A stretch of 64,000 nucleotides of DNA from Nitrospirota bacterium. GTDB taxonomy: Bacteria; Nitrospirota; Thermodesulfovibrionia; Thermodesulfovibrionales; JdFR-88. Where the stretch lies: NCBI GenBank assembly GCA_021789935.1, contig JAJYIR010000002.1, forward strand, positions 96,934 through 160,933, given 5' to 3'. The notes beneath the pieces were generated by a model. The model did not search any database. It saw only the letters and a program-made list of their open reading frames with translations, and had not been told where the DNA came from. The position numbers and the translations under genes are program-made. Shown one piece after another: positions 33,938 through 43,590 of the stretch (position 1 is the stretch's first letter; every line of letters starts with the position of its first letter).

Positions 33938-34485
33938 TGCCAAGGCAACTGGCAAAAAAAGGTTTTTTTCTTCTTTTCGGCCTGCCGGTAATTGCGTCGC
34001 TTGCCCTGGGCAGTCCGGCCTGCGGAGCGGACAAGGCCCCGCTTCAGCAGGCGGCGGCCGGCCAGAAAACACCGGCGGCACAGGGCATAATCCAGGGCCA
34101 GAAACAGGCCCAGAACCCGGAAGACGAGACATATACATACCAGTCAGGTGGCAGGCGGGACCCTTTTTTGTCTCTCGTGTACACCGCCCAGCAGGCCCAG
34201 AAAAAGAAGGTCATAATGGGCCGCCCGCCGCTTGAACAGTACGCGGTGTCGGATTTCAGCCTGGAGGCAATAGTAACCAGGCAGGGATCGCACTCCTATG
34301 CGCTGGTGAGACTGCCAAACGGAAAAGACTACATCCTGGGCAAAGGCGAAACAGTGGGCATAAACAGGGGGAAAGTGACAGAGATCGGCTCGGACTATAT
34401 CGCGGTGCGCGAGATCACGACTGATTTCAGGGGGAACCGCACCGCTCATACAATAATATTGAAGCTCCGCAAGCAGGAGGAATAA
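33937..34485 (+). CDS. pilP: Type IV pilus lipoprotein-like PilP
   Basis: This 182-residue protein has a hydrophobic N-terminus (about 8-27) with a Cys (SPACGAD), an Ala/Gln-rich linker of about 40 residues, and a C-terminal beta-domain containing GRRDPFLSLV and YALVRLPNGKDYILGKGETVG, the PilP/GspC-like homology region. PilP links PilNO to the secretin PilQ. The signal is not a perfect lipobox, so anchoring may be by the membrane segment. Two nt separate it from pilQ. Confidence 0.88.
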   Translation: MPRQLAKKGFFLLFGLPVIASLALGSPACGADKAPLQQAAAGQKTPAAQGIIQGQKQAQNPEDETYTYQSGGRRDPFLSLVYTAQQAQKKKVIMGRPPLEQYAVSDFSLEAIVTRQGSHSYALVRLPNGKDYILGKGETVGINRGKVTEIGSDYIAVREITTDFRGNRTAHTIILKLRKQEE

Positions 34486-34487
34486 AG

Positions 34488-36689
34488 ATGAGAGCCGCCA
34501 AACTTAAAAACACAACCGTCCTTTTTTTCATAGCAGCGCTGTTGCTTGTCCTGGGGCCTTTCCCCTCGGTGAATTCCTGCCGTGCGGAGAGCGCCACCAT
34601 AAAAAAAATCGAGGTAAAGAACAACCTGCTGCGTATAGGGATAGACGGCCCTTTCACTTACACTATGTACAATACGGACCCGTATAAGATAATAGTGGAG
34701 TTCCCGGGCGTATCCGCCGGCAATTACACGGGCCAGATGAACCCGAAAGTAAAGGGGATAACCTCCGTCAGGGTGGCCGGGGGCAGCAAGGGCGCCCAGA
34801 TCCATATACTGCTGGACAGTCCGGCAAGCGTGAAACCCAGGCTTGAAGCCGGGGTGTTCGAACTGGCGATCCAGTCTTCCGGGGCGCAGCCCTCGCAAAA
34901 AAGTGCGGCCGCCTCAAAGGAAGCGGCAGGTGCCAACCATCAGGCGGGCCCGAGCGCGGCAATCTCAAACGCGGCCTCAACGGGTGCCAAGGCCGTACTG
35001 AACGAGGACAAGCAAGCTAAAGCGATTCAAAAACCGGTTGCAGCCACGGACGTAAAGGCCACGGACATAACGTCCATGAAATTCGAGCGCAAGTCCGGTT
35101 CAGTGGACTTGGTAATCAAGGGAAACGGCACGTTAAAACCTCATATCTTCTCATTGCGCAACCGGATTGTCATAGACTTTTACGGCATAATGAAAACGCC
35201 CCCAAAACCGGCTGAAGTCCTTCTGCCGGTCAGGGCAATCAGGTCCGGCTCCTATCCCGGAAAACTCCGGCTCGTGATAGACATAAGGAAAAATACGCAA
35301 TATCAGGCCATGGCCGTAGGCAACACCCTGACGATAGTAATGCCGGTCCGGGGGAAAAAGGTCCCGGAAATAACAACGGTGACATCGGTCCCCGCTACGC
35401 AGGAAAAGGCGTCCGGAACAGGGAAAATCTCCTCCTCGTCCGGGCCTACGCCAAACCCGGGGCAGAAGATATCACTTGATTTCGAGAACGCCCAAATAGT
35501 GCCTATCTTCATGCTCCTCGGCCAGGTGGGCGGCTATAACGTGGTGGTGTCCCCCAATGTGCAGGGCACCATAACGCTCAAACTTAAGGATGTGCCGTGG
35601 GAGCAGGCCCTGGATATACTGATGAACACCTTCAGCCTGGGCAAAAAGATGGAAGGCAACGTTATGACCATCGCGCCGCTCAGCCAGTTCGCAGCGTGGA
35701 GCCGGGCAGAGGAGCAGCTCAAGAAAGCCACCCAGAGCGCCGAGAGCACCGTCCAGGAAGTCATAAAGCTAAACTATGCTTCCGCAGCTGACGTCACCGG
35801 TGATATCAGCAGCGCAAAACTGCTGAGCCCTCGCGGGAACATAACCACGGACACACGGACCAACACCCTTATAATAAAAGACATACCTTCCCAGATAGAC
35901 AAGATCAAGAACCTGATTAGGATAATAGACATAGCCAAGCCGCAGGTGATGATAGAGGCCCAGATAGTGGAAGTGGACAGCTCCTATACCCAGACCCTTG
36001 GCGTAAGATGGGGCGGCACCCAGAACATCGGCAATGTAAGCGGCCAGACCGTACCCTTCGGGCAGCCCGGCTTCCAGCAGAGTTTCAATTTCTCGGCCAA
36101 TACTCCTGTTGCGACGGCCGGGGCCACGGCCGGCACCGCCACCTCTCCCATTGGGGCCGCGAACTTTACGCTTGGCACCGCCAACGCCATGTCGCTTCAG
36201 CTTTCGCTTGAGGCCCTTGAAACCGTGAACCATGCCAGGAGCCTTGCAAACCCCAGGGTCCTGACGATAGACAACGAGTCTGCAAGCATACAGCAGGGCA
36301 CAAGCATCCCGGTCCAGACCACTACGGCCGCGGGGACTACCACCCAGTTCGTAAACGCGAACCTCAATCTTACGGTAACCCCGAGGATCACGCCTAACGG
36401 TTTTGTACAGCTTAAGGTGACGGCCGCAAACGACAGCCTTGGACAGCTTACGCCGCAGGGATACGCTATAAACAGGAAAAACGTGGACACACAGGCCCTC
36501 GTAAAAAACGGAGACACCCTCGTCATAGGCGGCATATACACGACAAATGAAAACACATCGGTATCGGGGGTGCCGTTCCTGGACAAGATACCGCTTCTGG
36601 GCAACCTCTTCAAGACCAGGACGGTAAACGGGCCCAACCCCTCCGAGCTCCTCATTCTCATCACGCCAAGGATAGTCAAAAACCAGTAG
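34488..36689 (+). CDS. pilQ: Type IV pilus secretin PilQ
   Basis: This 733-residue outer-membrane secretin has a signal peptide (about 1-30), two AMIN domains that bind peptidoglycan (about 38-130 and 195-285), a low-complexity Ala-rich linker between them, STN/N0 and N1 domains (about 325-490, SLDFENAQIVPIFMLLG and VQEVIKLNYASAAD) and the secretin pore domain (about 540-733, with VPFLDKIPLLGNLFKTR and LLILITPRIV). It provides the outer-membrane gate for pili and closes the pilMNOPQ operon. Confidence 0.95.
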   Translation: MRAAKLKNTTVLFFIAALLLVLGPFPSVNSCRAESATIKKIEVKNNLLRIGIDGPFTYTMYNTDPYKIIVEFPGVSAGNYTGQMNPKVKGITSVRVAGGSKGAQIHILLDSPASVKPRLEAGVFELAIQSSGAQPSQKSAAASKEAAGANHQAGPSAAISNAASTGAKAVLNEDKQAKAIQKPVAATDVKATDITSMKFERKSGSVDLVIKGNGTLKPHIFSLRNRIVIDFYGIMKTPPKPAEVLLPVRAIRSGSYPGKLRLVIDIRKNTQYQAMAVGNTLTIVMPVRGKKVPEITTVTSVPATQEKASGTGKISSSSGPTPNPGQKISLDFENAQIVPIFMLLGQVGGYNVVVSPNVQGTITLKLKDVPWEQALDILMNTFSLGKKMEGNVMTIAPLSQFAAWSRAEEQLKKATQSAESTVQEVIKLNYASAADVTGDISSAKLLSPRGNITTDTRTNTLIIKDIPSQIDKIKNLIRIIDIAKPQVMIEAQIVEVDSSYTQTLGVRWGGTQNIGNVSGQTVPFGQPGFQQSFNFSANTPVATAGATAGTATSPIGAANFTLGTANAMSLQLSLEALETVNHARSLANPRVLTIDNESASIQQGTSIPVQTTTAAGTTTQFVNANLNLTVTPRITPNGFVQLKVTAANDSLGQLTPQGYAINRKNVDTQALVKNGDTLVIGGIYTTNENTSVSGVPFLDKIPLLGNLFKTRTVNGPNPSELLILITPRIVKNQ

Positions 36690-36697
36690 AGGTTCCC

Positions 36698-36730
36698 GCC
36701 CCTGCGCTCTTTCCGGAACGAGCGCGGGGC
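36698..36730 (+). terminator. Hairpin after pilQ
   Basis: GCCCCTGCGCTC (36698-36709) pairs with GAGCGC-GGGGC (36720-36730) with one bulge. A second small GGGGC/GCCCC stem follows. There is no U-run, so it may terminate weakly or protect the message end. Confidence 0.45.
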
Positions 36731-36840
36731 GGAAAGCCCCGGCTTACAAAAAAAAACCGGAACAACAGCAACGCCTGATCCAGAAATCCCTTCAAGTGCG
36801 TTTAACTCCCCTGGCCCGGCGCAGGTTTGGTTGGCCGCCT

Positions 36841-38283
36841 TCAATAACTCCTTTGAACTCTGCGCATCAGCATTCTACGGATTGCGTCCTGAACGCGCTG
36901 AATAGGTTCTCTGCGGTAATCCCATTGCGGGTCTTGATCCGGAGGATTAACAACCATCGCCGCGTTTGCCTCAAAAAGGAGAATTTCACCCTGCTCGTTC
37001 AGACCAAAATCAATGCCGGCATAATCAAGGCCAAGTTTTTGCCGGATCTGGCTGAGTGCCCCCATGGCTGTCAATCCAAGGGTCTCGGGCATGCCGGCCA
37101 AAAATCTGGCATCTTCTTCACGGTGCTCCCGGTTGTTCTTCATATCGGCTGTAAAGTAATGGACCTTCCAGTCATGCGAAACGGCCGCATGTACCGGATA
37201 CATTTCGCCGTCTATGAACATGACCCGGTACTTGCGAACATAGCCGTCAGCATCTCTGGTTTTAAGATATTCGATGACCGTCAACTCTTCTCCGGGCAAA
37301 TTTCCGGCTGCTCCTTTAAGGTCTTTCTCATTCTCGATTCTGACAAAAAATTTCCCCGTATGGCATCCCGGCCTGCGAATTAAAAGCGGAAATTTAAAAC
37401 CGATGCCCGAAAGGAACTCCGGCGTAAGGCATTCCCGCTTGATGGTTTCCGTTTTAGGAGTTACCACTCCCGGAATTTCGCCAAGCCGTCGTGAATTGTT
37501 CACGCGGCCCGTAACTTTAACGGCCGAAGGCATATTTATAACAGGTCCGGTTGTACGGGCAATGATCTTTTCAATTTGCTCCATGGCCGTTTGACACAGG
37601 TCCGCGTCCCCTGCCGCATTAAAGATCACATGATGAGGCGGCAGAGGCGAGGATGTGCCGAAATACTCCACGGCAACAACAGTGGTTGAAAATATCCGGT
37701 CATCCATGTGATGAAGCAAGGGAATGTTTCCTCCGGCCGCGGAAACAAGCAGAAGAAGGTTGACCGGCGGAATTTTCCCCCTGTACGGCAATACAAAGAT
37801 GTGTTGGTTCTTAAATCCCAATTCCTGGTGGCGCATTGCCTTTTCTTCTTCCCCCATCTCCATGAGGACATAGGCAATGCCCTGATGGGCGCAGGCCAGG
37901 CCGGGGTCAAGGCGAAGTGCTGTTTCATAATGTTCCAGCGCCGGGTTGAGCTCGGAATTCTCTCTTAAGGCGTCGGCCAGTTTAACGTGGCCGATCGGAT
38001 TGTCCGGATGTTTGTTTGCAGCTTCGGCGAATGCGGTTCGCGCCGCGGTTCTGAATCCCATTGAATAAACCAGCGTCCCCAGATTATCAAGAGCGTCAAA
38101 GTTTGCCGGGTCCTCAGCCAATATTTTCAGGTACGCGTCTTTTGCTCTTTCCTTCTGGCCCAATTCAACAAGAGTCCGCGCATGTTCCAAGCGCAATATC
38201 AGTGTTTTTTCACCGGCACCCAGGCGCTTTTCGATTTGCTCCAGGCGTTTCTGGCGGGAGAAGTAGGGGGCCCAGTTTTTCAT
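36841..38283 (-). CDS. TPR-ATP-grasp fusion protein
   Basis: This 480-residue protein has N-terminal TPR units (about 28-160; FDALDNLGTLVYSMGFRTAAR, AEDPANF and ALEHYETALRLDP are typical) and a C-terminal ATP-grasp-like domain (about 260-470). The latter ends in the metal-binding pattern GIDFGLNEQGEILLFEANAA. ATP-grasp enzymes ligate a carboxylate to an amine or thiol, and TPR-linked versions are candidate peptide or natural-product ligases. Only a 55-nt gap separates it from the serC frame upstream on the same strand, suggesting a two-gene unit. The substrate is unknown. Confidence 0.75.
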   Translation of the reverse strand: MKNWAPYFSRQKRLEQIEKRLGAGEKTLILRLEHARTLVELGQKERAKDAYLKILAEDPANFDALDNLGTLVYSMGFRTAARTAFAEAANKHPDNPIGHVKLADALRENSELNPALEHYETALRLDPGLACAHQGIAYVLMEMGEEEKAMRHQELGFKNQHIFVLPYRGKIPPVNLLLLVSAAGGNIPLLHHMDDRIFSTTVVAVEYFGTSSPLPPHHVIFNAAGDADLCQTAMEQIEKIIARTTGPVINMPSAVKVTGRVNNSRRLGEIPGVVTPKTETIKRECLTPEFLSGIGFKFPLLIRRPGCHTGKFFVRIENEKDLKGAAGNLPGEELTVIEYLKTRDADGYVRKYRVMFIDGEMYPVHAAVSHDWKVHYFTADMKNNREHREEDARFLAGMPETLGLTAMGALSQIRQKLGLDYAGIDFGLNEQGEILLFEANAAMVVNPPDQDPQWDYRREPIQRVQDAIRRMLMRRVQRSY

Positions 38284-38338
38284 TTTATGCGCAAGCCATT
38301 GCCTTTCCGGTTAATCACTTGTTCAGTAAAAAAAGCCA

Positions 38339-39429
38339 TCATCCATATATGCGGAGAAATTCGGCAAGCCACTTTGAAAGCGCTTTGGCCGCATCCATGG
38401 AGACGGCATTGTAAAGCGACACCCGCAGCCCTCCGATCGAACGGTGTCCTTCAAGGCCATGAAATCCCTCGCGCCGGGACGCCTCCAAAAACAAGGTCTC
38501 CAAAGCCGGGTCCGGCAAGCTGAACGCCACGTTCATTATTGAGCGAAAAGGCCGTTGACTATGCACTCGGTAAAAGCCGTCCCCAGCCTCCAGCGCACCG
38601 TAGATCAGATCCGCCTTTTGCCGGTTAATCGCGCCCATTGCGGATAAGCCGCCGATTTTATCACGCAGCCACCGCGTCACCAGCATAAGCACGTAGATCG
38701 AAAAAATCGGGGGGGTATGGAATACGGACCTTGACTGAATGTGCGAATGGTAATCCAGCATGCCGGGCAATGTCCCATTGGACCGCTTTAAAAATCGTCC
38801 TCCAGGATACACACGGTAACCCCGGAGGGCCCGAGATTTTTCTGCGCGTGCGCATATATAAGGGAATATTTTTCTACTTCGCAAGGCGCGGCAAGTATAT
38901 TGGAGGACATATCGCACACCAGAGGAACGCCTTCCAGACCCGGCACCCAGGAAAATTCCAGCCCTTCGACCGTCTCATTGGAAACGTAATGCAGGCAGGC
39001 CGCATCAGGGGAAAGATGCAAATCCTTCAAGCCAGGCAAACGAGTGTAGCCAGCTGCCTTCCCATCCCACACCACCCGCGTTTCACCTTCGAATTTGCCC
39101 TCTTTTTCCGCCTTGGCGCTCCAGTATCCCGATACAATATATTCCGCATGCCGGTTGGCGCCTCGCAGGAAATTCATGGGCACCATGGCAAACTGCAGGC
39201 TGCCGCCTCCCTGCAAAAAAACCACGTGATAGTCCTCAGGGATATGAAGCAGCGTGCGCAAATTACTCTCTGCTTCATCAAGAACACCTCGAAACCAGGC
39301 GGACCGATGGCTCATACCCAGCACGGATATTCCCGTTTCGGGTAAAGCCTCCACTGCCCGGGCTGTTTCCAAGAGCACTTCTGCGGGCAGGGCACCCGGA
39401 CCGCCTGAAAAATTCATCTTATTATTCAT
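38339..39429 (-). pseudogene. serC: Phosphoserine aminotransferase serC, frameshifted
   Basis: Two frames join into one class V aminotransferase. The first (39429 to 38788) runs from FSGGPGALP through the PLP Lys in AHAQKNLGPSG to ILEDDF and then a stop. The second, in the -1 frame, resumes as FLKRSNGTLPGMLDYHSH and continues through HTPPIFSIYV, RSIMNVAFSL and GHRSIGGLRVSLYN to 38339. The break is at a run of five T; a sixth T would restore the frame. It may be a true mutation, a recoding site or an assembly error. SerC makes phosphoserine for serine and PLP synthesis. Confidence 0.85.
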
Positions 39430-39744
39430 TCACATTCTTCCATATACTGCCTGGCACATTCTTCCATACTACCTGGCGTCAAGCGCAATTTTCCGTTGCC
39501 TCAACGGCATTTTTTTATATTTTACCCTCAAATAAGTTCCGGATGTATGTAAAGAATTGTGAAGACAATATTATTGGGTATGGCTTTTCGGGGGACAGGA
39601 GCAGAAATTACCGGCATTAAAGTTTTCAGGACCGTTTTTCGATTCACTACAGGCTGCAAAAAATTTCGGACTCCCCGAACGAGGCTCCCTGCATCGGTAC
39701 ATTATGGCTACCCATGATGGCCCGGATTCGGTAATATAGATGCT
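39430..39744. other. Intergenic stretch between serC and kinase gene
   Basis: About 315 nt without a supported gene. It holds a short tandem duplication, CACATTCTTCCATATACTGC (39431-39450) and a near copy at 39455-39476, just upstream of serC. In one minus-strand frame this reads ARQYMEECE then a stop, possibly the end of a lost upstream gene. TAATAT at 39732-39737 is a -10-like hexamer 7 nt before the next ATG. Confidence 0.4.
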
Positions 39745-40308
39745 ATGCGCATAGGACTTTGCGGAAGCCATAGGACAGGAAAAACGACCTTGGCGGAGGC
39801 CATCTCCAGGAGGGCGGGCACGCCCTTCATAAGGACCTGCACCTCCGAGGTATTCAAGCGGGCCGGACTGGACCCGGCCGCCGCGATGGAGTTCGAAAAA
39901 AGGCTATGGATACAAAAGGAGACTCTGGAGGCCGCCAAAGGCATATGGGAGGCGGCCGGTGAGAACTTTATTACCGACAGGACGCCGCTTGACATGATGG
40001 CCTATCTGCTTGGCGACATACAGGGGGGCACCGGGGCGGATTTCAACGAGGTGGAGGGATATCTGGAGCGCTGCTTCACCGCGACGAACGGCTTCTTCGA
40101 TGCCCTGGTGATCGTCCAGCCGGGCATCCCGCTGGTGCACGAACAGGGCAAGGCCGCGCTGAACCATGCGTACATAGAGCACCTGAACTACCTGGTGATG
40201 GGGCTGGCAGGCGACCCCAGGCTGGGCGCCAAGGTCATCCGCCTCGGCCGCGATACCGTGGAAATAAACGAACGAGTGAGAGCGGTTATTGAAGGGCTGG
40301 GCATCTGA
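39745..40308 (+). CDS. P-loop ATPase / NadR-like kinase
   Basis: This 187-residue protein has Walker A GSHRTGKTTLAEA at residues 7-19, an Arg/Asp-containing FITDRTPLDMMAYLLGD segment at about 75-91 and VIVQPGIPLV, which fit the AAA_28/NadR-kinase-like fold. The substrate is not determined; such kinases phosphorylate nucleosides or similar small molecules. Its TGA overlaps the marC ATG, and marC and deoB follow, so a role near deoxyribonucleoside metabolism is possible by context. Confidence 0.7.
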   Translation: MRIGLCGSHRTGKTTLAEAISRRAGTPFIRTCTSEVFKRAGLDPAAAMEFEKRLWIQKETLEAAKGIWEAAGENFITDRTPLDMMAYLLGDIQGGTGADFNEVEGYLERCFTATNGFFDALVIVQPGIPLVHEQGKAALNHAYIEHLNYLVMGLAGDPRLGAKVIRLGRDTVEINERVRAVIEGLGI

Positions 40309-40904
40309 TGGCCAAGTGGTTTATTGACGGCATTCTCACTACCTTCATCCCTCTTTTTGTTGCCATGGACGTCTTTGCCGCCCTGGGCATATTCATATCT
40401 CTCACGGAAGGCCTGGACAGGCAGACGGTGAAAGGGATAATCCGGGATTCCGTGCTCACAGCCGTCATCGTAAGCGCGGGTTTCCTTGTCCTGGGAGAGG
40501 CCGTCTTCAAGGCCCTGGGCATAACCTCCGACGACTTCAAGATAGCAGGAGGGCTTGTACTTTTGATATTCGCGGTCCGGGACCTCATTTCCTGGGGAGA
40601 GACAAGACGTCCCACAGGCAAATTCGGGGCCGTCCCCATAGGGGTTCCGCTCATTGTGGGGCCCGCCGTGCTCACTACCCTTATCGTCCTTCTGGACCAC
40701 TACGGGGTATTTTTTACAGCGGCGAGCCTGGCCCTTAACCTGGCCATAGTATGGGTATTTTTCACCCAGGCCGGCAGGGTGATAAAGTATTTTGGACGCG
40801 GAGGGATACTGGTATTTTCAAAGATAATGCTTTTGATGCTGGCGGCCATCGCGGTAATGATGATACGCCTTGGCGTTATGGGCATTATCGTGGCGGCCCG
40901 CTGA
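40308..40904 (+). CDS. MarC-family (UPF0056) membrane protein
   Basis: This 198-residue protein has six predicted membrane segments. The MarC blocks FVAMDVFAALGIFISLT (about 17-33) and AVPIGVPLIVGPAVLTTLIV (about 104-123, with the conserved P-x-x-x-G-P) are clear. The transport substrate of MarC proteins is unknown; the link to multiple antibiotic resistance in the family name is not supported by later work. It is co-transcribed with the upstream kinase and the downstream deoB. Confidence 0.9.
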   Translation: MAKWFIDGILTTFIPLFVAMDVFAALGIFISLTEGLDRQTVKGIIRDSVLTAVIVSAGFLVLGEAVFKALGITSDDFKIAGGLVLLIFAVRDLISWGETRRPTGKFGAVPIGVPLIVGPAVLTTLIVLLDHYGVFFTAASLALNLAIVWVFFTQAGRVIKYFGRGGILVFSKIMLLMLAAIAVMMIRLGVMGIIVAAR

Positions 40905-40908
40905 TTTG

Positions 40909-42105
40909 ATGAAAAGAAGAAGAAAAAGAAAAACAAAAACCATAATCATAGTGCTGGACGGAGTGGGCGCCGGCTCCGCCCCCGATTCCTCCGAATACGG
41001 AGACTTAAGTCCAAACACTCTCGGCCACGTCCTTGAAAGGGCGGCCGGGAGTGGCGGTTTTGCCGGGTTGCCCGTGCTTGAAAGTCTGGGCCTGGGCAAT
41101 ATAGCACCTTTAACAGGCATTAAGGCCGTGCACAACCCGCTTGCCTCATACGGCCTCATGCGCGAGCTTGGCGCGGGAAAAGACACCATTACCGGCCACT
41201 GGGAGATGATGGGCATCTTGAACACCGCGCCGTTCCCAACGTTCCCGGAAGGGTTCCCGGCCGATATTATTCTCGAATTCGAAGAGATTACCGGCAGAAA
41301 AATCCTGGGGAACCGGGCAGCCTCCGGCACCCTGATAATAGAGGAACTCGGCCCGGAGCACATGAAGACGGGCTCCCCCATAGTCTACACGTCCGCAGAC
41401 AGCGTCTTCCAGATAGCGGCCCATATCGGCGTTATAGGGTTAAAGGAACTCTACTCTATATGCGAAAGGGCCCGCCGCATGCTTTCGGGACCGGGCAAAA
41501 ACGTCTGCCGCGTTATCGCAAGGCCCTTCGAGGGAACGCCTGGCAGCTTCAGGAGAATTCCTTCAAAGAGGAAGGATTTTCCTTTTCCCCCGCCCGGCGA
41601 AACGGTTGTTGACAGGCTGGCCGCCGAGGGTGTTCCCGTATTTTCGGTGGGCAAGGTCGCAGAGATGTTCGACATGCGCGGATTTTCCGCCGGAACGGTA
41701 AAGACCTCCAGCAACAGGCAGGGCATGGAGGAGATCGCAAAAAAACTCGTCAAGACGGAAGGGCAGGGCCTGATATTTGCCAACCTGAATGATTTTGACA
41801 CCCTGTACGGCCACAGGAACGACCCGGAAGGGTTTGCCCGCGCCCTTGCGGAGTTTGACGGCCTGCTTGGGGAGCTTCTTCCACTCATAGGCGCGGAGGA
41901 TTGCCTCTTCATAACAGCCGACCACGGCAATGACCCCACCACCGGCGGCACCGATCATTCCAGGGAACTTGTGCCGCTTCTTTTTATGGGGGGGGAAAAG
42001 ACGGGCAGGCACCTGGGAGTGAGGCATGGGTTCATGGACCTTGGCGCCACAGTGGCTCAGATATTTGGCGTCCAGTGCCCTTCAGGAAAGAGTTTTTTGT
42101 TTTAG
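40909..42105 (+). CDS. deoB: Phosphopentomutase
   Basis: DeoB interconverts ribose-1- and ribose-5-phosphate (and the deoxy forms). From the ATG at 40909 it has 398 residues. Alkaline-phosphatase-superfamily metal motifs are IIVLDGVGAGSAPD (about 13-26) and FITADHGNDPT (about 341-351); the family cap region has KDTITGHWEMMG, whose Thr is the phospho-acceptor. The first residues MKRRRKRKTK are unusually basic. A frame back to 40870 exists but runs inside marC. Confidence 0.94.
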   Translation: MKRRRKRKTKTIIIVLDGVGAGSAPDSSEYGDLSPNTLGHVLERAAGSGGFAGLPVLESLGLGNIAPLTGIKAVHNPLASYGLMRELGAGKDTITGHWEMMGILNTAPFPTFPEGFPADIILEFEEITGRKILGNRAASGTLIIEELGPEHMKTGSPIVYTSADSVFQIAAHIGVIGLKELYSICERARRMLSGPGKNVCRVIARPFEGTPGSFRRIPSKRKDFPFPPPGETVVDRLAAEGVPVFSVGKVAEMFDMRGFSAGTVKTSSNRQGMEEIAKKLVKTEGQGLIFANLNDFDTLYGHRNDPEGFARALAEFDGLLGELLPLIGAEDCLFITADHGNDPTTGGTDHSRELVPLLFMGGEKTGRHLGVRHGFMDLGATVAQIFGVQCPSGKSFLF

Positions 42106-42132
42106 CAGCCGGACAGAAAACAGAAAACCGGA

Positions 42133-43293
42133 TCACTCGCTGTACACCTGGAGCACGCGGTCAGAGGCGGCGTCCCAGCTGAAGGAGCTCTCCACTGCCT
42201 GCCTGCCGTTTCGCCCCATCCACCTGCCCCACTCGAAATTCGTAAAGAGGGTGCCTATGCCCCAGGCGATCGATTCCGGCGTTGAACATATCTTGAGCCC
42301 GTTTACCTCGTGCCAAACATATTCATCGGGGCCGCCGTTTCTTGTAGCTATCACGGGCTTGCCCGCGCTCCATGCCTCCAGCACCACTATACCAAAGGGC
42401 TCGTTCCTGCTTGGCACACAGACGGCGTCGCACGCCTTGTAGAGGTTAGCCTGCTCCATGCCGTTTTTAAAACCAAGAAACCTTGTAGCAGGGGATATCC
42501 CCAGATGGCGCGCCTTGTCCTCCACCTGCAGCCTCATCTCCCCGTCTCCGAGGAAAACGAACTTGGCATTGGGGTGGAACTTGAGGACGTTGGGGATGGC
42601 TTCCACAAGCAGGTCCGGCCCCTTCTGGTAGACCATGCGGCCACAGTAAAGGACCATCGGGTCCATGTTGCCTATCCCGTAAGAGCTTTTGACCGATTCC
42701 GGAGATATCCAGCCGTCAAAGTGGTTCAGGTTCACCCCGTTAAAGACCACCCGCGTCTTCCACTCCGGCACCTCGTACATCCACATTATCTCATTCCGGA
42801 TGCCCTGGGAGACCGCAATCACCTTGTCCGCCCAGTTGGCCCCCGCTCTCTCTATTTCCCGGACGCGGGCGGATTTGCCGTTAAGGAAATTATTGCCGCA
42901 GCGTCCGTACTCGGTGGAGTGCACGGTCAATATCCCCTTGCGCCCCCTGCCCTTCTTTATCCATATCAGGGCGTTGGCCGCAAGCCAGTCATGGGCGTGG
43001 ACGATGTCAAAACGGCTCCCCATGTAATCTTCCACCATAAAGACATGATGCACAAAGGAACGGCACATGTCATTGGTCTCCTCAACGAAATCGGAATTGA
43101 GCCTGAATGGGCATCGGTGGTAATGGACCCCGTGGATGAGCTCGTAGGCGCTCTGCCCCTGACCCATCCTGGTGAACACATGCACCTCGTGCCCCTTGCG
43201 CTCAAGGGAAGCGGCAAGCTCGGTGACGTGGACTGCCACGCCGCCCACGGCTATGGAATGCAGGGACTCCCAGCAAAGCATTGCGATCTTCAT
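42133..43293 (-). CDS. GT4-family glycosyltransferase
   Basis: This 386-residue retaining glycosyltransferase of the GT-B fold has an N-terminal domain starting MLCWESLHSIAVGGVAVHV with a Gly-rich donor loop, HAHDWLAANAL, VFNGVNLNHFDG, and a C-terminal GT1/GT4 domain with LYCGRMVYQKGPDLLVEAI and the E-x7-E motif in SRNEPFGIVVLEAWSAGKPVI. This pattern is close to the glycogen-synthase-like/maltose-forming GT4 group, which would fit the CBM48 protein elsewhere, but the sugar cannot be read from the sequence. It converges on deoB. Confidence 0.86.
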   Translation of the reverse strand: MKIAMLCWESLHSIAVGGVAVHVTELAASLERKGHEVHVFTRMGQGQSAYELIHGVHYHRCPFRLNSDFVEETNDMCRSFVHHVFMVEDYMGSRFDIVHAHDWLAANALIWIKKGRGRKGILTVHSTEYGRCGNNFLNGKSARVREIERAGANWADKVIAVSQGIRNEIMWMYEVPEWKTRVVFNGVNLNHFDGWISPESVKSSYGIGNMDPMVLYCGRMVYQKGPDLLVEAIPNVLKFHPNAKFVFLGDGEMRLQVEDKARHLGISPATRFLGFKNGMEQANLYKACDAVCVPSRNEPFGIVVLEAWSAGKPVIATRNGGPDEYVWHEVNGLKICSTPESIAWGIGTLFTNFEWGRWMGRNGRQAVESSFSWDAASDRVLQVYSE

Positions 43294-43590
43294 TTTTAAA
43301 CCAGCTCCATCAAAAAAGAATTTTATTTTTTTTACTTTTCATTTTCACTTTCAGCGGCACGGGAGGGCATGGTCTCCAAAATATTTCAAAGCAGATAACT
43401 GTTTCAAAGGGATAACCGGGGGCCGCACCCCCTTAAAAAAAACCCGGCCATCACAGCCCATTAAAAACATTCTACCACCACTTTCTTATTTACCAAACCG
43501 GCCGGGTGGCATTCCCTGCATTTGGTGATACAATTTCAAAAAGCCCCGCAAAAAAAATAAAAATAAAAAATACCGCCCGGAGAAAAAAAC
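43294..43590. other. Intergenic stretch upstream of the sensor kinase
   Basis: About 300 nt with homopolymer A and T runs and no supported gene. A TACAAT at about 43530-43535 may be the -10 of the plus-strand kinase, but its -35 is not convincing. Confidence 0.3.

Noticed and set aside
39550..39595. Second MITE copy suggested by ATGTAAAG and GGGGACAGGAG
   Set aside because: Only two short matches to the 18990-19195 element are present, without paired ends or a target duplication.
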